Of a stretch of 64,000 nucleotides of DNA, positions 42,783 to 51,914 are shown piece after piece; the first letter of the stretch is position 1; each line of letters opens with the position of its first letter. The notes below the pieces were generated by a model. The model searched no databases. It saw only the letters and a list, made by a program, of their open reading frames with translations, and was not told where the DNA came from. The position numbers and the translations under genes are program-made. This stretch comes from Gammaproteobacteria bacterium (GTDB lineage: Bacteria > Pseudomonadota > Gammaproteobacteria > Burkholderiales > Nitrosomonadaceae), in NCBI GenBank assembly GCA_015709635.1, contig CP054180.1, positions 3,038,001-3,102,000 of the forward strand, written 5' to 3'.

Positions 42783-44435
42783 ATGAGAAATCTCTTGCCC
42801 GCTAACGGATTGTTAGCCGTCATCGCGCAGTGGTTCAGCGCCAATATTCTGGCGCTCGGACGGGAAATGCGCTTGTCGTATCTGCCGCCGCTGATGGTGT
42901 ATGTGGCTGCCGGTATTTCCGGTTTGACCGGGATTGTGGGTACCTTTTACGTCAAGGAAAGGCTCGGTCTGTCCGCCGAATTCCTGGCGGCGCTAGGATT
43001 CTGGATGATGTTGCCGTGGGCGCTGAAGATGCCGCTGGGCCATTTGGTCGATTTGGTGTGGCGCTGGAAAAGCTTGCTGGTGTATCTGGGCGCCAGCCTG
43101 ATCATGCTCAGTTTGCTCATTATGATTGGCTTGCTTGGGCACACCGAAGCGATGGTTGCGATGGCGCCGGTTGAAACTTGGTATGTATCTTCGGCGCTGC
43201 TGGCTCCGGTCGGTTATGTGCTGCAGGATGTGGTCGCCGATGCGATGACCGTCGAAGCGGTGCCGCGCGTCGACGAAAACGGTAATAAGCTGGATGCGGA
43301 AAAACGTAAGCTCATGCATGTCACCATGCAGACTTTGGGGCGCGTCGCGATCATCGGCGGCGGTGTATTGGTATCCGTTGCCAACGTCTTCTTGCTGCGC
43401 GACACAGGATCAATGCCGGAAGCGGAAAAAGATGCGGTGTATTTACTGGTTTATGAATTGGCTTTGATCATTCCTGCCGTTTCCATTTTCGGTGTCGTTT
43501 TTGCGTCGTGGTTGCAACGGCGCGAGCGCAAACGCTTCCTTGCGCAGGGACATAACCGGCAAGAAGTGGATAAATTGCTCGGCATGCATTCGGAGCCGCC
43601 TGCGATTAACTGGTGGATTCTCGGTGGCGGATTGGTATTTACCGTTATGTCGCTGGGTGTTGGAGTCAGTGGTGTATCCGGCGGTGAGGAGATCGTGTTT
43701 GCGATTTCCATGGCGATTATTGTTTTTCTGATGTGGCGATTGACTGGGGAACTCGAACCCGATGCCCGCAATGTGCTGGTCGGAACCGCCGTGATGATTT
43801 TCATTTTCCGCGCGATTCCCAGTCCCGGTGCGGGTTCCACCTGGTGGATGATCGATGTGCTGGGGTTCGATCAGCAGTTTCTCGCGGTGTTGTCGCTGAT
43901 CGGCGCGGTGTTGACGCTGTTCGGTATGTTTATTTTCCGCCGCTTCATGGCGGAGCGTTCGATTGCCTATATCATCGCTTTTCTCACTATTGTCAGCAGC
44001 TTTTTGTCGCTGCCGATCGTCGGCATGTATTTTGGCCTGCACGAGTGGACGGCATCAATCACCGGCGGTGTTGTCGACGCCCGTTTCATTGTATTGATCG
44101 ATACCGCGCTGGAGTCGCCGTTAGGGCAGATTGCCATGGTGCCGATGCTGGCTTGGATCGCCAACTCCGCACCGGAAAAGCTCAAGGCCACGTTCTTTGC
44201 CGTGATGGCATCGTTCACCAATCTGGCGCTGTCGGCTTCGCAACTGGGCACCAAGTACCTCAACCAATTGTACGAAGTAAAACGCGAAGTGAAAGATATG
44301 GCGACCGGTCAGATTACGGTGCCAGCCGATTATAGCGAACTGGGACATTTATTGATTACCGTCACAGTCATCGGCTTTGTGTTGCCGCTGATTACGATCC
44401 TGCTGGTCAAGCATTCCCGTTTCCGCAATGCTTGA
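42783..44435 (+). CDS. MFS-type transporter, BT1 (folate/biopterin) related
   Basis: The 550-residue protein has about 12 membrane helices. GFWMMLPWALKMPLGHLVDL near residue 75 resembles the conserved loop of BT1/folate-biopterin transporters, and SALLAPVGYVLQDVVADAMTVEAVPR and the final SASQLGTKYLNQLYEV are consistent. A long soluble loop (about 165-185, VDENGNKLDAEKRKLM) lies between helices. Substrate cannot be inferred. It follows the protease gene by 40 bases. Confidence 0.75.
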   Translation: MRNLLPANGLLAVIAQWFSANILALGREMRLSYLPPLMVYVAAGISGLTGIVGTFYVKERLGLSAEFLAALGFWMMLPWALKMPLGHLVDLVWRWKSLLVYLGASLIMLSLLIMIGLLGHTEAMVAMAPVETWYVSSALLAPVGYVLQDVVADAMTVEAVPRVDENGNKLDAEKRKLMHVTMQTLGRVAIIGGGVLVSVANVFLLRDTGSMPEAEKDAVYLLVYELALIIPAVSIFGVVFASWLQRRERKRFLAQGHNRQEVDKLLGMHSEPPAINWWILGGGLVFTVMSLGVGVSGVSGGEEIVFAISMAIIVFLMWRLTGELEPDARNVLVGTAVMIFIFRAIPSPGAGSTWWMIDVLGFDQQFLAVLSLIGAVLTLFGMFIFRRFMAERSIAYIIAFLTIVSSFLSLPIVGMYFGLHEWTASITGGVVDARFIVLIDTALESPLGQIAMVPMLAWIANSAPEKLKATFFAVMASFTNLALSASQLGTKYLNQLYEVKREVKDMATGQITVPADYSELGHLLITVTVIGFVLPLITILLVKHSRFRNA

Positions 44436-44463
44436 TGATTTTAAATGCTATTCAGCTTTTTGT

Positions 44464-44513
44464 CAGGCGAATCGACCCAATTTTTCCGGTTGAATAATCA
44501 CCCGATTCGCCTG
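44464..44513. repeat. Inverted repeat CAGGCGAATCG downstream of the transporter
   Basis: An 11-bp perfect inverted repeat with a 28-base loop lies ~30 bases after the stop codon. It lacks a T-run, so it may be an mRNA-stabilising stem or a relic rather than a terminator. Confidence 0.45.
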
Positions 44514-44542
44514 CACAATAAATATGAATGATTCCTTTATTA

Positions 44543-45346
44543 GGGCCTGTTAACACTATTTGATATAATATGGTGATGGAAATCACCGAAACTCAATATC
44601 AACAGATCGAACACTGCATGCCGCGCCAGCGTGGCAATGTCAGTCATTCCAATCTACAAATTCTCAATGCTATTCTGTATGTTACCGAGCATGGTTGCAA
44701 GTGGCGCGGACTACCCAAGCGTTTCGGTAATTGGCATACCATCTACACTCGAATGAATCGATGGGCGAAAAGCGGCGTGCTTCAAAAAGTTTTTGAGCAG
44801 CTGCAGCATCAACAAATCATTCGCATCAAGATTGAAGCCGTTTCGATGGATAGCACCAGCATCAAAGTGCACCCTGATGGTACTGGTGCATTAAAAAAAA
44901 CGGCCCGCAATCCATCGGCAAATCCCGAGGTGGCTGGACCACTAAAATTCATCTGGTTGCCGCAGATACCAGAACAGCCATAACTTTTTCCTTATCTCCG
45001 GGGCATACACATGACGCACCGGAAGGACGACAACTCCTGTTAGCACTCGGCCCCGTCTCTTCTCCTACTCATCTGCTGATGGATCGCGCTTATGAGGGTG
45101 ATCAAACCAGACAGCTTGCATTGGAGCTCGGTTATATCCCGGTTGTCCCACCCAAAACTAATCGGCTGGAGCTCTGGGAATATGACCGCGCCATGTACAA
45201 AAAACGCAATGAGATCGAAAGATTATTCCGCAGACTCAAGGGATTCCGTCGAATATTCTCCAGATTCGACAAACTGGATGTCATTTTTCTCTCATTCATC
45301 CATTTCGCTCTCATCGTCGAAGCACTTAGGTAGTGTTAACAGGCCC
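44543..45346 (+). mobile_element. Complete IS5-family insertion sequence (804 bp)
   Basis: Perfect 16-bp terminal inverted repeats GGGCCTGTTAACACTA bound the element, with TA flanking both ends as a likely target duplication. Its only gene is a two-frame transposase. It lies between the transporter and a small exported protein whose stop codon is ten bases beyond the right end. Confidence 0.93.
44570..45333 (+). CDS. IS5-family transposase made by -1 frameshifting (orfA/orfB)
   Basis: The first frame (44570-44983) encodes the N-terminal part (ILYVTEHGCKWRGLPKRFGNWHTIYTRMNRW and EAVSMDSTSIKVH with the first catalytic Asp). The second frame, entered at the slippery A-AAA-AAC at 44895-44901, reads NGPQSIGKSRGGWTTKIHLVAADTRT, then LLMDRAYEGDQTR with the second Asp and KKRNEIERLFRRLKGFRRIFSRFDKL with the Glu. 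Together they make about 254 residues, a usual size. An alternative ATG start is 44576. The stop codon is inside the right terminal repeat. Confidence 0.9.
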
Positions 45347-45357
45347 TAGTTAACTTA

Positions 45358-45744
45358 TTATTTTAAAAATTGCTCTTCTTTTTTTTCCGCATTTTCTTCT
45401 GCTACTTTTGCATGTTCTCCGCCATCACCAGCCAATTTGTTGCCGACATAGCTTCCCACCGCTCCACCGACCAACGCTGGCATAACGGACTGCATAAGTG
45501 AAGGGCTTTGAGCTGCTGCATTGGGGGCCGCGGCCGCGGCTGGTTGAGATGGACTTGGATTGGCTGCTTGCGCTTGAGCCGGTGCTGGCGCAGATTGATT
45601 TTGTGTGCTGGTTTGTTTTTGTGGAGCAGCAGCTGCCGGTTGGGATTTCGCAGGCGCTTTTGATACGCTGCCTTTGTTTTTCTTGGCATAAACGTTAGGG
45701 ACAACCATCATCGTGATAAGTATTGCAAGAAGTAATTTTTTCAT
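45358..45744 (-). CDS. Exported Ala/Pro/Gln-rich protein with a glycine-zipper-like helix
   Basis: The 128-residue precursor has a signal peptide (KKLLLAILITMMVVPNVYA), a low-complexity A/P/Q/S linker over about residues 28-80, then LMQSVMPALVGGAVGSYVGNKLAGDGG, a glycine-zipper-like membrane-interacting segment, and a charged tail. It is probably a periplasmic or outer-membrane-associated small protein of unknown role. The IS5 element sits directly beyond its stop codon but the reading frame looks complete. Confidence 0.7.
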   Translation of the reverse strand: MKKLLLAILITMMVVPNVYAKKNKGSVSKAPAKSQPAAAAPQKQTSTQNQSAPAPAQAQAANPSPSQPAAAAAPNAAAQSPSLMQSVMPALVGGAVGSYVGNKLAGDGGEHAKVAEENAEKKEEQFLK

Positions 45745-46097
45745 TGTATTAACCTATAAAATCAATTTGGAATTAAAGTTACAAAACTGTTGTATCAACA
45801 TCAATGCTTTCCATTGCTTTGTCAGACACAACCTTACAATTGCGAAGGTGGCATCATGACTTTACCATTCAATCTTAAAGCCATGGCATGCGGACATAGT
45901 CAATTTTTCCACATGATCGAACGGTAAGCCATTCACGTGCGCCGCAATTGTGAGAATAATTCCGGGCTGTGTCAATCGCTAAGTAAATAAAAGCTTTCCG
46001 CGCCAAGGTATAGTCAAGAATAATTTCTCATTCAATTCCCACTATCTTATATAGAATAGAATGCGGGCTTCGATTAATTGATATGAGGTATAGCCAG
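45745..46097. other. 353-base spacer, no established gene
   Basis: It holds a 9-bp inverted repeat (ACAATTGCG at 45836-45844, complement at 45943-45951) surrounding a 23-codon ORF (45856-45927, MTLPFNLKAMACGHSQFFHM...) with only a weak ribosome site. No promoter could be assigned; nothing else is seen. Confidence 0.35.
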
Positions 46098-46193
46098 ATG
46101 AGCGAGTGGATAGAAATTACTATTTATTCTGTAATTGCGTTAGTGGCGGGATTAATTGTCGCGCAGCTGATCAACGAAAAACTGCGCAAATAA
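46098..46193 (+). CDS. 31-residue single-span membrane microprotein
   Basis: MSEWIEITIYSVIALVAGLI followed by VAQLINEKLRK has one membrane helix with a basic cytoplasmic end, typical of bacterial small membrane proteins. GAGG lies nine bases upstream of the chosen ATG; an in-frame ATG at 46083 would add five residues but lacks that site. It is followed by a short hairpin. Function unknown. Confidence 0.5.
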   Translation: MSEWIEITIYSVIALVAGLIVAQLINEKLRK

Positions 46194-46252
46194 AACACCT
46201 CGTCGTAAGCAGCGAGGGATGGGGCCCAGCGGAATTCAATGCACACTTTCCG

Positions 46253-46603
46253 CTATTTCTTTTTCCACTGCCCGTTGGTTTGAATCCAAGTTCCCGGCGG
46301 GACGGTGCGAACGATCTCTGCGGCATAGACTTTTCCGACTTGTTCGATATCGATGCCTTGGGCGGTTGCCTTTTCCTGATAAATGGCTCTGCGCTTCGCA
46401 TTGATCTCGTCGGCTTCTCCTCGGGCACCCGGTTCTCGCGCGACGACATAGCCGTTATAACTTTCTCCGATGGCACCGGATGCGCGCAGATTCTCGAGAG
46501 AATCCGCCCAAGACGGTATCGCAGTAAGGGTTAAAGCGAGCAAAAGGGCACGGCTGATCCCTGTCAACGTTTTTTTAGCGGTCATGTTTGCAATACACTG
46601 CAT
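46253..46603 (-). CDS. ydbL: YdbL-family exported protein (DUF1318)
   Basis: The 116-residue protein has a signal peptide (LTGISRALLLALTLTAIPSWA) and the YdbL core: SLENLRASGAIGESYNGYVVAREPG, ADEINAKRRAIYQEKATAQGIDIEQVGKVYAAEI and VPPGTWIQTNGQWKKK. AAGGAGAATACT precedes the ATG at 46603; a longer frame to 46678 is less likely. In enterobacteria ydbH-ynbE-ydbL form an operon, and YdbL modulates the YdbH-YnbE intermembrane bridge. The same order is found here. Confidence 0.9.
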   Translation of the reverse strand: MQCIANMTAKKTLTGISRALLLALTLTAIPSWADSLENLRASGAIGESYNGYVVAREPGARGEADEINAKRRAIYQEKATAQGIDIEQVGKVYAAEIVRTVPPGTWIQTNGQWKKK

Positions 46604-46628
46604 AGTATTCTCCTTGTCGCGTTGGATA

Positions 46629-46844
46629 TCAGAAAATGCTGGGGTTGGCCGCGATATCTTTTTTGGCTTGTTCTTCAAGTTTCACCCGGATATCCGCATC
46701 CAGCTTAATATTGAGATTGATCGTAATCGGTTCCTGGGGTGATTCCACTTTGACTGTCGGTGCGCATGCAATAAGCACCAGGCAGCAAATGATTAGAATT
46801 ATTTTGACTATCGTTGTACCGATCGTCTGAGCAATTTTACGCAT
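46629..46844 (-). CDS. ynbE: YnbE-family lipoprotein
   Basis: The 71-residue precursor has a hydrophobic segment IILIICCLVLIAC ending in a lipobox Cys (about 27) and the family tail VKVESPQEPITINLNIKLDADIRVKLEEQAKKDI. In E. coli, YnbE is an outer-membrane lipoprotein that pairs with YdbH to build a lipid-conducting bridge between membranes. It lies between ydbH and ydbL in the same direction. Confidence 0.9.
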   Translation of the reverse strand: MRKIAQTIGTTIVKIILIICCLVLIACAPTVKVESPQEPITINLNIKLDADIRVKLEEQAKKDIAANPSIF

Positions 46845-46956
46845 GATTGCATTCCCTTTTCAGATGGATTGTTGCGCCGCTTTGCACTTTGGGCTGGAAT
46901 CCAGGTAATAAGCATTTTTGTGTTTCTTCATATATTCCATTTAACCCTAAGCCTGC

Positions 46957-49419
46957 TTAATTAAATTTTAACGTGCCACGCAGGATTTCATGCGATAAGT
47001 TATAACCCCGGTTGATCGTTTGCAGGATTTTATCGATATCCGTTTCAAGCTTGATATTCAAACGGAATGCCCGCCCGTCCTTCACTGCTGGATTATTCCC
47101 TAACAGCGACAGTTTGGCTACCAGATCATGCGTCACGGCTTTGTCGAGATCCATGGATAATTCGGTATAGTGAAAATCCTGCGCGGCTTGCAGCAATAAA
47201 TTCATTTCTTTCCCGGATGAAGCCAGCAGCTGCGAAGCTTTTTCCGATTGGAAGCGCAACACGCCCGGCGTCCGGGCCGCCAGATGACCTCGTGTGATCG
47301 TTACTTGATTTTCTTTTAATGTCAACGGGATCTGGCCATCGAGATGACCGCTGCCCGTCAGTCCGTCAACCTTGATCAGATTGAAAAAGGATTCCAGGTC
47401 GATGTTGCTGATGCGGATCAGCGTGTCGGAGCGCGCCATTGCCGGATCGATAATGGTCGGTACCACGGATACCGTGCCCTGCAGCGCGGAAAATTGCGCT
47501 TGCTCAAGGGCGAAGCGCGGCGGATCGGTGCCTTCGATATGATAGGAAACCAGCAGATTTTCCAGCGGAGCACCAGCATCGATGCGCTGAACAGTAATCG
47601 TCTGCCGCGGCGGCGTACTGAGAGACAACAAATCCGTTACGTGGAGATCGACATTCAGATTGGTGAGTTTGACGTTCTCGCGCACGAATGACAGATCGCG
47701 CAGCTCGAATGCAGCCTGGCTGTTTTGTATGCCCTTGTTGGACCATTTGAATTGTGTGCTGGCGCTGACATGACCGCTGACCTCTTCGAGTTGCGCAAGA
47801 GCGGGAGATAGAGCGCCAGGTTGCAAACCATGCGGTGAGAAACTGAAGGGAACAATCTCCGCTTTGAGCATGCCATTGCCGCTATCGGGCGCGTGCTGGC
47901 CGCTGACTTTTAAATAGCGCAAATCCGGCACTCCGCCTGCGATGTTCAAGGCATATACCGCCGGTTCCCCATCGGCAGCTTCGTTGCGGACGCTGCCCGA
48001 AATCGACAGCGCGGCAAATAGCGGTTCGGAAGCCAAATGTTGCAACCGGCCAATGGCAAAATCCGCGGCAGTGCCCAGCTCGGCATCGTCCAGATGCACA
48101 GTGGCGGAGATATCTTTCATTTGCAACTGGGATTGCGGCAATGCGAAACCTGCATCGGTAATATTGAATCGGCCTTGGTAGTTCTTACCGGCATCGAATT
48201 TCCCGGTCAAGGCGATTTTTCCTGGATGAATCTGCGCGTCGATTGCGGAAGATTCCGCACGATCAGCACGCAAGCTCAGGTTGCCGGGGGTTACGGCGAT
48301 ATCGTGTGCCAGTGACCAGCCCTGCGCGCTTTTTACCAAGTCCAGGTTCGCTTGGGAAACAGAAAGCTTAAGCGCATTCAGCAAATGAACAGGAACGCCG
48401 GAATCGACCTTGCCCAAAGTAATCTGCCCCGGATTGCGTAAGCCGATGCGCCAATTATCCTGCTCGGAAGCGATCTGTATCGGTAGGGAAACCGACAGTT
48501 GTTGAACTTTCAAAGGCTGCGCAGACAATTGACCGCCTGCGAGTTCCAAATCCAGTAACCCGGTCACGGATTGCGCCGATGCGCGGATATCGCCCTTCAA
48601 GGTGATTTGATCTATCGCCACGTCACCCGATGTTGACGGTGTTGCTGGATTTTTATCGGCCTGTCCGGATGCCGGTTGCACCGGTGCTTTTCCAGGCACG
48701 TGAATGCCGGATAATGCGAGCTCAGTCCGGATATGTTGCAGTTGCGATGCCGCGAATGCAAAGGCTGCTTCACCCGAGAAGCGGGTGATTTTCGCTGCGG
48801 GCAACGCCAGCCCGCCATCGGAAACCACAATCTTGCCTTGCAGGTTTCCCTGTTTATCCAGTGTGGCAGTCAGTAAGCTTGTGCTTTGCGCAAGCGCACC
48901 GGAAGCAATCACACTCAGGCGAATTGCTTGACCATCCGGCTGGCGCTGCGCGATCTCGCCGGATAGCGCAATGTCGGCGTTGCCGGCGGCGGAATGCAAG
49001 TGAATGGTCGAATCTTTCAGTGAAAAGTCGGGCAACCAAGGAATACTGATGCCTTTTCCGGATGAGGCCGTCATGGGTTGGGAACTTACAGGAAATCGTG
49101 CATCCAAATCGAGCGCGACTTGCAAACCGCTGACTTCAATCGAAAGCGGTTTTCCCGCCAGCAGATCCGGCAAGTGCCACGTGGCGAGCAGGTGATCCAG
49201 CCGCAACTCTTTGTTGTTGCCTGCTGCCAGACCATTCAAGCGGAAAGCATTGAACGAGACGTCCAGTCCGGTAAGGGATTGCAGCGGCAAGCCTTGCTTG
49301 CTCAATTGCTGACCGATCAGCACTTGCAGCAGGGGATTGCGGAAAATATAAAGGCCCGCCGCGGCAGCGAGGATCAGACTGATCAAAGCCAGTAATGCGG
49401 TTTTTAACCCTTTGTTCAT
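46957..49419 (-). CDS. ydbH: YdbH-type AsmA-like intermembrane lipid-transport protein
   Basis: The 820-residue protein (from the ATG at 49419; an upstream ATG at 49443 adds eight) has an N-terminal inner-membrane anchor (TALLALISLILAAAAGLYIF) and a very long beta-rich periplasmic region ending with GTLKFN. Typical blocks near the C terminus are RISNIDLESFFNLIKVDGLTGSGHLDGQIPLTL and TELSMDLDKAVTHDLVAKLSLLGNNPAVKDGRAFRLNIKLETDIDKILQ. YdbH, TamB and YhdP redundantly move phospholipids to the outer membrane. The ynbE and ydbL genes follow. Confidence 0.9.
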   Translation of the reverse strand: MNKGLKTALLALISLILAAAAGLYIFRNPLLQVLIGQQLSKQGLPLQSLTGLDVSFNAFRLNGLAAGNNKELRLDHLLATWHLPDLLAGKPLSIEVSGLQVALDLDARFPVSSQPMTASSGKGISIPWLPDFSLKDSTIHLHSAAGNADIALSGEIAQRQPDGQAIRLSVIASGALAQSTSLLTATLDKQGNLQGKIVVSDGGLALPAAKITRFSGEAAFAFAASQLQHIRTELALSGIHVPGKAPVQPASGQADKNPATPSTSGDVAIDQITLKGDIRASAQSVTGLLDLELAGGQLSAQPLKVQQLSVSLPIQIASEQDNWRIGLRNPGQITLGKVDSGVPVHLLNALKLSVSQANLDLVKSAQGWSLAHDIAVTPGNLSLRADRAESSAIDAQIHPGKIALTGKFDAGKNYQGRFNITDAGFALPQSQLQMKDISATVHLDDAELGTAADFAIGRLQHLASEPLFAALSISGSVRNEAADGEPAVYALNIAGGVPDLRYLKVSGQHAPDSGNGMLKAEIVPFSFSPHGLQPGALSPALAQLEEVSGHVSASTQFKWSNKGIQNSQAAFELRDLSFVRENVKLTNLNVDLHVTDLLSLSTPPRQTITVQRIDAGAPLENLLVSYHIEGTDPPRFALEQAQFSALQGTVSVVPTIIDPAMARSDTLIRISNIDLESFFNLIKVDGLTGSGHLDGQIPLTLKENQVTITRGHLAARTPGVLRFQSEKASQLLASSGKEMNLLLQAAQDFHYTELSMDLDKAVTHDLVAKLSLLGNNPAVKDGRAFRLNIKLETDIDKILQTINRGYNLSHEILRGTLKFN

Positions 49420-49602
49420 TGATTGGATTGAGAAGGTTCGCAATAGGTCATTTTGCTCCCTGATTTGCCATCAATGATTCCACATAGGATGTAGCCATAT
49501 AGTTTTTTACGTTAACTCATGCCGATTACAAAGCAGATCAGCGATGAAATACTCTCCGCTTATTTCAATCAACCACTTTTGTACACAGCCAGAGTTTTGA
49601 TA

Positions 49603-50448
49603 TTAATGGATGGCATTAAAAACTTCAATGACTTGCAGCTTCGCCACCGTCATTACCGATTCGACAATCTCGGCTGATAAGCCGAGAAAACTCCAGGTCT
49701 GCAGTGCGCGCTCGGATATCGTTTCATTTTGTTTGATGCGCTGATTGGTACAAGGCTGTACATAATTCGCGATATTGACTGCCGCACAGAGCGTGCACGC
49801 ATCGTATTGGCATTCTTTTTCCTGCATTGGATTCAATTGGTATTCAACCATCTTCCAAATATTGGACGGCAGTTTCCATTGCCGCAGCAGCTCAGCACCC
49901 AATTGCGCATGAGTAAAACCGAATATTTTAAGCTCCGCCTGGGTTGCCGCATCTTCGCCTTGATTCATGCAGCTCAGCACTTTCGCGGATTCTTTGGGAT
50001 ATTGACTGAAAAGGATTAGCCTGCCTACGCCATGCAACAGCCCGGCGATAAAAAAGCGCTCCCGGCTTTCGACACTGGAAGCCAGCAGGCGCGCAGTAAC
50101 GCCGCAGGTGATGCTGTGATTCCAAAATATATCCATATCGACCAGATCGGGCGGGATGTCTTTGAATGTGGAAGTTACCGATGATGCAAGCACAAGATTA
50201 CGAAGTTCTTTGTGTCCGATAATCGAAATTGCTTTTAAAACGGTTTCCACTTTCCCGGAAAAACCAAAATAAGCGCTATTGGCAAATTTCAATATCTTTG
50301 CCGTGAGTGCGGGATCACTGGAAATTACCTGCTCCAATTCGGAATTGGTCGCCTCTCCGGAATCAATCAAATCATTCACGCGAATGACCACATCGGGTAA
50401 AGAAAAGATTGAGCGGACATTCGTCACAATCGTGCGTGGGTCATCCAT
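49603..50448 (-). CDS. HDOD-domain protein
   Basis: The 281-residue protein is essentially one HDOD domain (about 12-215): SLPDVVIRVNDLIDSGEATNSELEQVISSDPALTAKILKFANSAYFG, KAISIIGHKELRNLVLASS, HSITCGVTARLLAS and FIAGLLHGVGRLIL. The His/Asp pairs of true HD phosphohydrolases are only partly kept, so it is probably a binding or signalling protein. It is transcribed alone, with 154 empty bases between it and the ferredoxin gene downstream. Such proteins often act in motility or stress signalling. Confidence 0.88.
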   Translation of the reverse strand: MDDPRTIVTNVRSIFSLPDVVIRVNDLIDSGEATNSELEQVISSDPALTAKILKFANSAYFGFSGKVETVLKAISIIGHKELRNLVLASSVTSTFKDIPPDLVDMDIFWNHSITCGVTARLLASSVESRERFFIAGLLHGVGRLILFSQYPKESAKVLSCMNQGEDAATQAELKIFGFTHAQLGAELLRQWKLPSNIWKMVEYQLNPMQEKECQYDACTLCAAVNIANYVQPCTNQRIKQNETISERALQTWSFLGLSAEIVESVMTVAKLQVIEVFNAIH

Positions 50449-50602
50449 CGAAGTCTCTGTTCAGGAAAAATAAAAGGGATCTTAGGGAGTTAAGTACTCA
50501 CTAAGATTAAACTAAAACGAGCAGGATTACGCTGACGATTAGACGGGAAAAACTATTGGATTTCGTCGAGAAGAGTCATTGGCATTGGTACTACCGGATT
50601 CT

Positions 50603-50860
50603 TTATTCTGATTTTACGGAAACAAGCATTTGATATTTTGCCAGCAGCTGTTCTTTACTTTCGATTTTATCGGGATTGACCGTGATGCAATCAACCGGAC
50701 ATACTTCGACGCATTGCGGTTCATTGTAGTGCCCGACGCACTCGGTGCACAGCGCCGGGTTGATCTGGTAGATTTCTTCACCCTGCGAAATCGCGCCGTT
50801 AGGACATTCAGGTTCACAAACGTCGCAATTGATACATTCGTCGGTAATGATTAACGCCAT
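50603..50860 (-). CDS. YfhL-type 2[4Fe-4S] ferredoxin
   Basis: The 85-residue ferredoxin has two clusters, CINCDVCEPECPNGAI and CTECVGHYNEPQCVEVCPVDCI, the second with the insertion between Cys residues seen in YfhL/Alvin-type ferredoxins. These have two clusters of very different, low potentials; the redox partner is unknown. It lies just downstream of coaD, as in many beta- and gammaproteobacteria. Confidence 0.95.
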   Translation of the reverse strand: MALIITDECINCDVCEPECPNGAISQGEEIYQINPALCTECVGHYNEPQCVEVCPVDCITVNPDKIESKEQLLAKYQMLVSVKSE

Positions 50861-50876
50861 TTAAATTCTCGTAGCA

Positions 50877-51356
50877 CTATTTAATTATTTTCTCGCGCAG
50901 CTTTTTCGCAACCAGGGGATGTACGAAGGTATCGGCGTTACCGCCGAGCAACGCAATTTCACGCACCATGGTGGCTGAAATGAACATGTATTGTTCGGAC
51001 GGCGTCATGAACAAAGTTTCGACATCGGGATACAATCCGCGATTCATTCCCGCCATCTGAAATTCATATTCAAAGTCGGATGCGGCACGCAAGCCACGCA
51101 AAATGATGCGCGCATTCTGCTGTTGCAGAAAATGCATCAGCAAACCGGAAAAGGACATGATTTTGACATTCGCACAATCCGACAAGACTTCCTGCGCCAT
51201 TTCCACGCGTTCTTCCAAGGTGAAAAACGGCTTCTTACTGCTGCTCACCGCAACCGCCACCACGACTTGATCGAATAAACGCGCCGCACGCCGGACAAGG
51301 TCTTCATGCCCGCGGGTTATCGGATCGAAAGTACCGGGATAAATCGCTTTATCCAT
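50877..51356 (-). CDS. coaD: Phosphopantetheine adenylyltransferase
   Basis: CoaD joins ATP and 4'-phosphopantetheine in CoA synthesis. The 159-residue protein starts MDKAIYPGTFDPITRGHEDLVRRA with the T/HxGH motif, and has the ISATMVREIALLGG (ISSTxxR) motif near residue 125, plus KIMSFSGLLMHFLQQQNARIILRGLRA. Start 51356 is chosen over 51389 because it gives the usual N terminus; it overlaps the end of rsmD by 8 bases. Confidence 0.97.
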   Translation of the reverse strand: MDKAIYPGTFDPITRGHEDLVRRAARLFDQVVVAVAVSSSKKPFFTLEERVEMAQEVLSDCANVKIMSFSGLLMHFLQQQNARIILRGLRAASDFEYEFQMAGMNRGLYPDVETLFMTPSEQYMFISATMVREIALLGGNADTFVHPLVAKKLREKIIK

Positions 51357-51903
51357 GCTGCGCCAGCTCCAGAAGCCGGTAATGCACACTGCCAGCTCTT
51401 GTGTCGCGCTTTACCTGCCAGTGCGCATCCGCAGTCCAATTGCCTTTGTCTTCAGCGTAAACCACCCCGCCCGTTTCAAGATGACATGGCAATAAGGGCA
51501 ACAATGCCGGCAACAACGCCAGACGGTAAGGAGGATCGAGAAAAATAACATCAAATTTCCGCGTATCCGAATTCAAAAAACTCATCGCATTCATCATTGC
51601 CAGTTCAATTTGTGCTGCCTGCAATTTTTCCTTATTTTCCCGCAATGCACGATAGATTTTTGCATCCGCATCCACCATCACCACCATTGCCGCGCCGCGC
51701 GATGCCGCTTCAAAGCCCAATGCACCGCTGCCGGCAAACAAATCGAGGCAGCTTAGCCCGCTCAAGTCTTGCCCTAGCCAGTTAAATAACGTCTCGCGTA
51801 TTCTATCAGACGTCGGTCTTAAGTCGGGATGCTCCGGGAAAGCCAATAGCCTGCTGCGCCACTGGCCGCCAATGATGCGAACTTTTCCCCGCATTGACGT
51901 CAT
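51349..51903 (-). CDS. rsmD: 16S rRNA (guanine966-N2)-methyltransferase RsmD
   Basis: RsmD methylates G966 in the 30S P site region. The 184-residue protein begins VRIIGGQWRSRLLAF, then has RPTSDRIRETLFNWL, the SAM-binding CLDLFAGSGALGFEAASRGA (about 53-72) and the catalytic DVIFLDPPYRL (about 118-127). An internal ATG three codons in may be the real start. rsmD-coaD overlap is a common arrangement. Confidence 0.95.
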   Translation of the reverse strand: MTSMRGKVRIIGGQWRSRLLAFPEHPDLRPTSDRIRETLFNWLGQDLSGLSCLDLFAGSGALGFEAASRGAAMVVMVDADAKIYRALRENKEKLQAAQIELAMMNAMSFLNSDTRKFDVIFLDPPYRLALLPALLPLLPCHLETGGVVYAEDKGNWTADAHWQVKRDTRAGSVHYRLLELAQHG

Positions 51904-51914
51904 CCGCGCGAATG

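Noticed and set aside
43443..44335. Long overlapping ORFs in other frames within the transporter gene
   Set aside because: Low-complexity His/Gln/Arg-rich translations typical of shadow frames.
45856..45927. 23-codon ORF flanked by a 9-bp inverted repeat
   Set aside because: Weak ribosome site, no recognisable composition and no way to see conservation; mentioned only in the spacer entry.
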